Source: an uncultured Lachnospiraceae bacterium (lineage in GTDB: Bacteria; Bacillota; Clostridia; Lachnospirales; Lachnospiraceae). From it: a DNA stretch of 5,426 nt. A model generated the notes under the pieces. That model had not been told where the DNA came from. It did no database searches and was given only the letters and a program-made list of their open reading frames with translations. The stretch is from NCBI GenBank assembly GCA_902803745.1, contig CADCRB010000027.1, positions 1 to 5,426 of the forward strand, given 5' to 3'. The position numbers were made by a program, and so were the translations under genes. Below are positions 1 to 4,454 of this stretch, piece after piece (the stretch's first letter is position 1; every line of letters begins with the position of its first letter).

Positions 1-20
1 GCTCCTAAACTCAGGGGCGA

Positions 21-38
21 GCGTACAAGGATGTACGC
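21..38 (+). promoter_or_regulatory. Putative CsrA/RsmA binding hairpin 1
   Basis: GCGTACAAGGATGTACGC folds into a perfect 7-bp stem with an AGGA tetraloop. Bases 23-34 (GTACAAGGATGT) match the published in vitro selected CsrA ligand consensus RUACARGGAUGU at 12 of 12 positions, including the ACA/UGU closing pairs that present GGA in the loop. Only the plus strand carries GGA; the minus strand would present TCCT. Confidence 0.5.
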
Positions 39-42
39 GAGA

Positions 43-73
43 GCAGTTACTGAACAAGGATGTGAATAACTGC
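43..73 (+). promoter_or_regulatory. Putative CsrA/RsmA binding hairpin 2
   Basis: A 7-bp outer stem (43-49/67-73) and a short ACA/TGT inner stem present AGGA (57-60) at the tip. The segment 52-63 (GAACAAGGATGT) matches the CsrA consensus at 11 of 12 positions. The 10-nt core ACAAGGATGT is identical to that of hairpin 1 and lies 29 nt downstream of it, while the two outer stems are unrelated in sequence. That is what selection on the loop motif, rather than a simple duplication, would give. Two sites this close could be bridged by one CsrA dimer. Confidence 0.45.
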
Positions 74-191
74 GGCCCCGTGACTCTCAGACTACATAGA
101 GGCACTTTCTTAGTAACATAGCTGAGAAAAAACTACAAGCTGAAAACATCTTGCCCCGGAGAGCCAAAACAATATTGCAAAATAACCGTCC

Positions 192-1289
192 TCAGACCAG
201 CTTATGAATGATTATGCAGTTCCCGGAATGGAATTTTTCCATAGGACCGTTCATTACAATGGTCCCTTCCTTCAGATTCATCCGGAAGAAAGAAATGGTG
301 CTTGATTCATTATTGATCGAAAGCAGATATTTATCATCATCCGAAATAGCGATATCCTTCGGGAAATCACCGGAGATCGGAAGAGTGAAGATCTTGGTGA
401 GCAAACCGGTCTTTTCATCCCGCTCAAAAGCTGATACGGAATTGTCTCCTGCATTCGAGCAGTACATATGCTTCCCGTCGCTTGAAAGCTGAATGGCATA
501 GGCTGCCGAGTTTCCGGCATGATAATCATTGACCGTGCTTACCGACTGAAGCTTTTCAAAATCAGGAGTCCCGTTTTTATCCTTGTAGGAATAAACATCG
601 ATCTTATTCTTCATCTCATGGATGATATAGGCAAATTTACCGTCAAGAGAAAACTTGATCTGATGCGGTGCCGACTCTATATCAGACCTTATGATATCCG
701 CCAGAGTAAGTCTTCCGGTATCATGATCCAGCTTGTACACGCGCACATGATCCATTCCCACGTCCGTGGCGCAGAGATATTTATTGTCCCTTGTCATCTT
801 CACGCAGTCGATGTGAGGCATGAAATTTCTCTCTCCCACAGAACCAAAACCTTTGTGATATATCTCTTCGCGGATCTTGTCTATGGAGCCGTCCTTCTTA
901 AGAGACAGCACCGTGACCTTGCCGTCATGATAACCCGCCACGAAAAGAAAACGGTCCTCGTAATCCGTGGAGATATAGCAGCCACGCATGCCATTGATGC
1001 CGGATTTATTAAGAAAAGTCAGATTGCCGTCAGCTTCTATCTTGTATGCATGCACTCCTTCATCCGTGATGGAATAAAGAAATCTGCCGCCATGAGCCAC
1101 CGAGATATATGAAGGATTTGAGATCTCCACCTGTGACTTAAAGCTTATGCGTCCTTTTGCATGATCATAATCATAGATCCATATCCCATGCTTATGATCT
1201 CTTGTATAGCCTGCGGCATAGACCACATACTTTGCAGTCTCATTCTTTTTTGATGTTGTTTTTTTTGCCTGTGTCTTAGCTGCTGCCAT
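192..1289 (-). CDS. Lactonase-family beta-propeller protein (6-phosphogluconolactonase YbhE/Pgl type)
   Basis: This 365-aa protein has the repeated propeller-blade pattern of the cytoplasmic lactonase family that includes E. coli Pgl, which hydrolyses 6-phosphogluconolactone in the oxidative pentose phosphate pathway. Blade motifs seen are NPSYISV with GGRFLYS (58-73), PHIDCVKMTRDNKYLCATDVG (158-178), SLDGKFAYIIHEMKNKIDVY (214-233), SSDGKHMYCSNAGDNSVSAF (269-288) and KDIAISDDDKYLLSINNESSTISFF (311-335). Some positions usually conserved in the family differ: the common GPRH appears as APHQ (207-210), AEI as AYAI (263-266) and PR as PK (310-311). The exact substrate is therefore unsure. Residues 2-20 are an Ala/Lys/Thr-rich extension that looks disordered, and no signal peptide is visible. 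The ATG start is supported by GAGG 8 nt upstream. The gene begins 14 nt after the aroC stop and is probably co-transcribed with it. No convincing terminator follows. Confidence 0.85.
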   Translation of the reverse strand: MAAAKTQAKKTTSKKNETAKYVVYAAGYTRDHKHGIWIYDYDHAKGRISFKSQVEISNPSYISVAHGGRFLYSITDEGVHAYKIEADGNLTFLNKSGINGMRGCYISTDYEDRFLFVAGYHDGKVTVLSLKKDGSIDKIREEIYHKGFGSVGERNFMPHIDCVKMTRDNKYLCATDVGMDHVRVYKLDHDTGRLTLADIIRSDIESAPHQIKFSLDGKFAYIIHEMKNKIDVYSYKDKNGTPDFEKLQSVSTVNDYHAGNSAAYAIQLSSDGKHMYCSNAGDNSVSAFERDEKTGLLTKIFTLPISGDFPKDIAISDDDKYLLSINNESSTISFFRMNLKEGTIVMNGPMEKFHSGNCIIIHKLV

Positions 1290-1303
1290 ATTTCATACCT
1301 CTT

Positions 1304-2389
1304 TCAACCGGTTGTCAGGGTTTCCAGCTTATCCCCCAAACCTGATATAAGCGCATCTGCTGCTACAAGATAAGCCATCGCCTCCACTACCACGACAGCT
1401 CTGGGAACTATGACAGGATCATGCCTGCCGCGGATCATTATCTCCTTCGGATTGCCGTTTTTATCCATCGTCTGCTGCAGCATTGATATGGAAGCCGTAG
1501 GCTTAACCGCACATCTGAATATAATATCAGCCCCGTCCGAGATGCCGCCCAAAACTCCTCCGGAATGATTGGTGGCCTTGATGATGCCGCCGTCCTTATC
1601 CGGAATAAATGCATCATTATTGTCTATGCCTGTCGCCAGGGCAGCGCCGAAGCCGTCCCCGATCTCAAAGCCCTTGACCGCCCCGATGGAGAGCATTGCG
1701 TGGGCAAGCAGGGCATCAAGCTTATCAAATACGGGATCGCCCAGTCCTGCAGGCACGCCAAATATCACGCATTCTATCACTCCTCCGGCGGAGTTTCCCT
1801 CCGAACGGAGCCCTTCGATATATTTTGCGGCCTTTTCATAAGCATTCCTGTCAGGCATGTAAAGATCATTTTTCTCACTCTCATCATAGCCTGAAATACT
1901 GATGGGACCAATGGACTTCGTATATGCCTTTGCACTTATCCCATATCCCGAAAGAAGCTTTGCTGCCACAGCGCCTGCGGCAACCCTCGCTACCGTCTCT
2001 CTTCCGGAGGACCTGCCTCCCCCTCTGTAGTCCCTTATCCCGAACTTACTCTGGAAGGTATAATCCGCATGCCCCGGTCTGAAGACATCGGCTATGTCAC
2101 TGTAATCCTTAGAATGCTGATCCTTGTTTCTGAAAATGATCGCTATGGGAGTTCCTGTGGTCTGGCCTTCAAAGACCCCCGAAAGGATCTCCGGCTCATC
2201 ATCCTCACCTCTTGCGGTCGTAAATTCTGACTGTCCCGGCTTCCGCCTGATCAAAAAGGGCATCAGATCATCCACGGAAAGCGAAAGTCCCGCCGGACAG
2301 CCGTCTATCACGCAGCCAAGCGCCGCGCCATGCGATTCGCCGAAGGTGGTCACTTTGAAGTTTTTTCCGAATGAAGATCCTGCAGCCAT
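1304..2389 (-). CDS. aroC: Chorismate synthase
   Basis: Chorismate synthase carries out the last step of the shikimate pathway, converting 5-enolpyruvylshikimate-3-phosphate to chorismate with reduced FMN as cofactor, and so feeds aromatic amino acid and folate synthesis. The protein is cytoplasmic and normally a homotetramer. The sequence is intact at 361 aa, normal for the family. It carries the GESHG signature (17-21), the RPGHADYT segment (104-111), the Arg/Gly-rich RGGGRSSGRETVARVAAGA stretch (122-140) and the C-terminal GRHDP with the following VPRAVVVVEAMAY (321-340). The ATG start has AAGGA 6 nt upstream. It is preceded by a 101-nt gap with a candidate promoter and inverted repeat, and followed after 14 nt by the lactonase-family gene. 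No other shikimate genes are in the window. Confidence 0.97.
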   Translation of the reverse strand: MAAGSSFGKNFKVTTFGESHGAALGCVIDGCPAGLSLSVDDLMPFLIRRKPGQSEFTTARGEDDEPEILSGVFEGQTTGTPIAIIFRNKDQHSKDYSDIADVFRPGHADYTFQSKFGIRDYRGGGRSSGRETVARVAAGAVAAKLLSGYGISAKAYTKSIGPISISGYDESEKNDLYMPDRNAYEKAAKYIEGLRSEGNSAGGVIECVIFGVPAGLGDPVFDKLDALLAHAMLSIGAVKGFEIGDGFGAALATGIDNNDAFIPDKDGGIIKATNHSGGVLGGISDGADIIFRCAVKPTASISMLQQTMDKNGNPKEIMIRGRHDPVIVPRAVVVVEAMAYLVAADALISGLGDKLETLTTG

Positions 2390-2410
2390 TAAATATCCTT
2401 AAAATCCCGC

Positions 2411-2428
2411 GGTCAAATGACTTTGACC
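2411..2428. promoter_or_regulatory. Perfect inverted repeat in the aroC leader (possible operator or leader hairpin)
   Basis: GGTCAAA (2411-2417) and TTTGACC (2422-2428) are exact inverted copies separated by 4 nt. Read on the minus strand this lies just downstream of the candidate -10 box and 10 nt before the aroC Shine-Dalgarno sequence. It is placed like a repressor operator or a small leader hairpin. No T-run follows, so it is not a classical terminator. I do not recognise the regulator. Confidence 0.45.
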
Positions 2429-2442
2429 CTGATAACATCATA

Positions 2443-2471
2443 ATTATAATACAAAACCGGGAGGATTGGAA
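2443..2471 (-). promoter_or_regulatory. Candidate sigma-A promoter for aroC
   Basis: On the minus strand a consensus TATAAT (2448-2443) lies 54 nt upstream of the aroC start codon. The best -35 at 17-nt spacing is TTCCAA (2471-2466), which is poor. No exact extended -10 TG is seen. Transcription would start near 2436, putting the inverted repeat at 2411-2428 in the first part of the leader. The strength rests almost wholly on the -10 box and on its position in the only sizeable gap between genes of the gene cluster. Confidence 0.4.
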
Positions 2472-2490
2472 AGAACAGGGGTCAGAAAGC

Positions 2491-2829
2491 TCAGTATACG
2501 ATCGACTCTATCATAAACTCTTTTCCCGTGCCCTCTACAAGCCTTCCCATGCTGCCGCATTCAGGGCAAAAAAAATCGCGGCCATGATCAAACTCGTGAC
2601 CGCATTTTTCGCACTTAAATCTTGCCTTTGTATGTCTGAAATTAAGCACTGCTCCCTCGCAGGCGTGGCCCTCGGACAACAGATCAAAATACATCTGCAC
2701 GCATTCGCCCACATAGGACGAGAGCTCGCCTATTACGATATTAATCTCCTTTATCCCTGAGATCTCCTTCTCCCGCGCCGTCTCATCAAGAGTCCCTATC
2801 AAATCCTCAACGGCTGGAAGCTCATGCAT
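2491..2829 (-). CDS. hypA: Hydrogenase/urease nickel metallochaperone HypA
   Basis: HypA delivers nickel, with HypB and SlyD, to the large subunit of [NiFe]-hydrogenase (and to urease in some species). The 112-aa length fits the family. The N-terminus MHE supplies the nickel ligands (His2 and the adjacent Glu3), and two CxxC pairs (Cys73/Cys76 in KCEKC and Cys88/Cys91 in CPEC) form the structural zinc site. The canonical IGELSSYVGECVQMYFDLLSEG region is at 34-54. The start overlaps the stop of the upstream ATPase gene by 1 nt (TGATG). No strong Shine-Dalgarno sequence precedes it, so translation probably depends on coupling. No hypB, hypC-F or hydrogenase structural gene is in the window, so its client enzyme must lie elsewhere or upstream. 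Confidence 0.93.
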   Translation of the reverse strand: MHELPAVEDLIGTLDETAREKEISGIKEINIVIGELSSYVGECVQMYFDLLSEGHACEGAVLNFRHTKARFKCEKCGHEFDHGRDFFCPECGSMGRLVEGTGKEFMIESIVY

Positions 2830-3239
2830 CAGGAGAGCTTCTTTCTTATGATGAAGATATTCTGCCCATCCTTATGCTCATATTCCACATTGTCCATGCT
2901 CTTCTTGACCATATAGATCCCGAGACCGCCGATAGGCCGCTCCTCAGCAGGAAGCGTGATGTCCGGATCCTCCTTTGCCAGCGGATCATAGGGGATACCG
3001 CTGTCTGCAAAGCGTATGGTCACCTCCAGGGGATCATCAGATACCTCAACTCCTATTTCAGCATTGCCCTTCTCCGGAGAATATGCATAGCTCGCAATAT
3101 TAACAAATATCTCCTCCACCGCAATGTCGATCTGTGTCTGCACTTTCATTGGACAGTCGTTTTCTTCAAGTCTCTGATCCACAAAAGCCAGAACCTCGTC
3201 AAGATTATCCAGAACTGCTTCAATCTTTAGTACATCCAT
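2829..3239 (-). CDS. ATP-binding regulatory protein, RsbW/SpoIIAB-like (HATPase_c_2)
   Basis: This 136-aa protein is a stand-alone GHKL ATPase of the anti-sigma/serine kinase type. The N-box is EEIFVNIASYAY (42-53, with Glu42/Glu43 and Asn47), the G1 box is ADSGIPYDP (78-86) and the G2 box is GGLGIYMVKKSMD (104-116). In RsbW and SpoIIAB this fold phosphorylates a STAS anti-anti-sigma partner and binds a sigma factor; short homologues in Clostridia often act with STAS and PP2C proteins whose targets are unknown. Neither a STAS gene nor a sigma gene is in view, so the partner is not identifiable. The ATG lies inside the end of the DUF5662 gene (20-nt overlap), and a strong AAAGGAGAGG sits 10 nt upstream, which fixes the start. 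It is coupled to hypA by a 1-nt overlap. Confidence 0.88.
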   Translation of the reverse strand: MDVLKIEAVLDNLDEVLAFVDQRLEENDCPMKVQTQIDIAVEEIFVNIASYAYSPEKGNAEIGVEVSDDPLEVTIRFADSGIPYDPLAKEDPDITLPAEERPIGGLGIYMVKKSMDNVEYEHKDGQNIFIIRKKLS

Positions 3240-3783
3240 CTCGCAAATACCTCTCCTTTATAAATTTAAAGGTTCTTTCCTCTCCGAATATGGCTATCAT
3301 CTTAAGGAAAGCATGAAGCTCACGCTTCGTATTTTCATTCATGAATATCTTATTCATGGATCTTTCAAAATACTTAAGCGGCATATCATCCGTGTAGTGT
3401 CCTTTATTATACACCTTTGAAGCCGCAACCCTGTCGCAGATCATCTCCACCAGATATCTTCTCGGCATCTCGACCGGCACCATCCCGCCCGTCTCGGCGT
3501 TTGAAAGCGAGACCTCGGAGCAGTAATCCACCCAGTACTCATAATGATGCCTGTTTCTGCCTTTATGATGGAGCCAGGCTTCAGAATATCCCTTATTCTC
3601 GCGCTCCGCATTATTCGGACTCCTGTAGCCCTGATAAAATCTCGCGCCGTTCAGGAATTCCACCGGGGCATATTTCGAAAGATCATGTGTCAGCCCCTGA
3701 AAGTAAAGTCCGCATTTGAAGCAATACTTCATCACCTCAATGCGATGCTCCGTTATCGTAATAAAATGCCCTATCACATCCAT
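3220..3783 (-). CDS. DUF5662 family protein, function unknown
   Basis: The 187-aa soluble protein matches the pattern I know as DUF5662, common in Firmicutes and phages and without an established function. It has a conserved His-rich N-terminal half: TEHR (11-14), LTHDLSKYAPVEF (31-43), the FYQGYRSP segment (49-56) and SEAWLHHKGRNRHHYEYW (67-84). A second half contains ICDRVAASKVY (115-125). The spaced His/Asp residues (His13, His33-Asp34, His72-His73, His79-His80, Asp117) resemble an all-helical metal-binding arrangement such as HD-type hydrolases; this is inference. The start overlaps the end of the TraX gene by 10 nt, with AAGGGAT about 12 nt upstream, and its 3' end overlaps the ATPase gene by 20 nt. 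No signal peptide or membrane segment is visible. Confidence 0.8.
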   Translation of the reverse strand: MDVIGHFITITEHRIEVMKYCFKCGLYFQGLTHDLSKYAPVEFLNGARFYQGYRSPNNAERENKGYSEAWLHHKGRNRHHYEYWVDYCSEVSLSNAETGGMVPVEMPRRYLVEMICDRVAASKVYNKGHYTDDMPLKYFERSMNKIFMNENTKRELHAFLKMIAIFGEERTFKFIKERYLRDGCTKD

Positions 3784-4454
3784 GCCATATCCCTTATCAC
3801 AGCAAGTGTAAGAAGATGCAGAGGATAAAAGAGATAAAAAGCGATCTTAATGACTCTGCCCCTGCTCCCTTGCGGGACACCACTCCTGCCATTGTAAAAG
3901 TGCATCGGAATAAAAGCAACGACCCCAGCATATTCTATCTCATTTGTAAAAAAGGGTAGCATAAAAAACGCTCCCGATGCAACCTTTAATATCTCTGCGT
4001 CATGAAAAATATAGAATCCCGATATCAGGCCCACGCCTATCCATCTGTAATCCGTATGCAAAAGCTGCGCCACGACACCGAAGGGCACCGCTGATGCGGC
4101 CTGTATCAGAATCCTGATATATATATTCTCAAAGTTCACCATACTCATGACCGACACGGCCATAAGCCCGAAGAGCAGCGTCCAGAATACATTCTGATGC
4201 TCGATCGTAAATATTTTACCATATAAGGCAAGATCAAAGGGCACTTCCGACACAAGGGCCGATATCAAAAGCCTTATCATATATGCCTGAAGATTCCTTG
4301 TATGAATAAAACCTTCCACCAGCAGGAAGCAGAATATGGGAAAGGCCAGCCTTCCGATATACCGCATCCAGAACTGTCCCGGGAAAAGCACATGCCCCAT
4401 ATGATCTATAAGCATTGCTGCCACCGCGATCAGCTTTAAGGCAACTCCCGTCAT
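3774..4454 (-). CDS. TraX family integral membrane protein
   Basis: This 226-aa protein is very hydrophobic, with about seven or eight likely membrane segments. It carries TraX family hallmarks: KLIAVAAMLIDHMGH (7-21), RYIGRLAFPIFCFLLVEGF (31-49), YMIRLLISALVSEVPFDL (58-75), NVFWTLLFG (88-96) and the C-terminal YNGRSG with FYLFYPLHLL (187-192, 207-216). F-plasmid TraX acetylates the N-terminus of the pilin; chromosomal homologues in Firmicutes are widespread without conjugation genes and their acceptor is unknown. No transfer genes are nearby here, so a role in modifying some other envelope or surface substrate is more plausible than conjugation (inference). The start shares ATGA with the stop of the GH13 gene (4-nt overlap), and the gene overlaps DUF5662 by 10 nt. 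Confidence 0.88.
   Translation of the reverse strand: MTGVALKLIAVAAMLIDHMGHVLFPGQFWMRYIGRLAFPIFCFLLVEGFIHTRNLQAYMIRLLISALVSEVPFDLALYGKIFTIEHQNVFWTLLFGLMAVSVMSMVNFENIYIRILIQAASAVPFGVVAQLLHTDYRWIGVGLISGFYIFHDAEILKVASGAFFMLPFFTNEIEYAGVVAFIPMHFYNGRSGVPQGSRGRVIKIAFYLFYPLHLLTLAVIRDMAWM

Larger units (their letters stand above)
1..165 (+). ncRNA. Candidate structured RNA with two CsrA-type hairpins (left end may lie outside the window)
   Basis: This stretch has no protein gene but is rich in stems when read on the plus strand. Hairpin 1 pairs 21-27 with 32-38 (GCGTACA/TGTACGC) around an AGGA tetraloop at 28-31. Hairpin 2 pairs 43-49 with 67-73 (GCAGTTA/TAACTGC), then an internal loop, then ACA/TGT (54-56/61-63) around AGGA at 57-60. 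GGGGC at 14-18 can pair with GCCCC at 75-79 and enclose both. A third stem pairs 86-90 with 122-126, extended by CTA 92-94 with TAG 119-121 across a bulged A. Family knowledge: CsrA/RsmA dimers bind GGA presented in such loops. Inference: a CsrA-binding RNA, either a stand-alone small RNA or the 3' part of a transcript entering from the left. I see no promoter and no U-tract terminator on this strand, and no plus-strand gene follows, so a simple mRNA leader is unlikely. It would be convergent with the lactonase-family gene. Confidence 0.45.

Noticed and set aside
96..130. TAGAGGCAC, TTAGTAA and CTGAGA in the left gap resemble pieces of lysine and TPP riboswitch cores.
   Set aside because: The other obligatory parts are missing (no GCCGAAG-type element for lysine, no GGATAATACC-type segment for TPP), and no plus-strand gene follows.
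127..153. Possible minus-strand terminator for the lactonase-family gene: CAAG/CTTG stem followed by TAG and six T.
   Set aside because: The stem is only 4 bp with a 10-nt loop, too weak to call, although the T-run is suggestive.
519..1112. 197-codon open frame on the plus strand.
   Set aside because: It lies fully antisense within the well-supported lactonase-family gene, and its translation shows no recognisable domain.
1259..1266. A8 run on the coding strand near the start of the lactonase-family gene as a phase-variable or slippage site.
   Set aside because: It encodes part of a Lys-rich tail in an intact frame. Eight A residues alone in an A-rich stretch are not enough evidence.
2371..2760. 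129-codon plus-strand open frame spanning the aroC-hypA gap.
   Set aside because: It overlaps the zinc-binding part of hypA and the start of aroC in antisense, and its product looks like out-of-frame translation.
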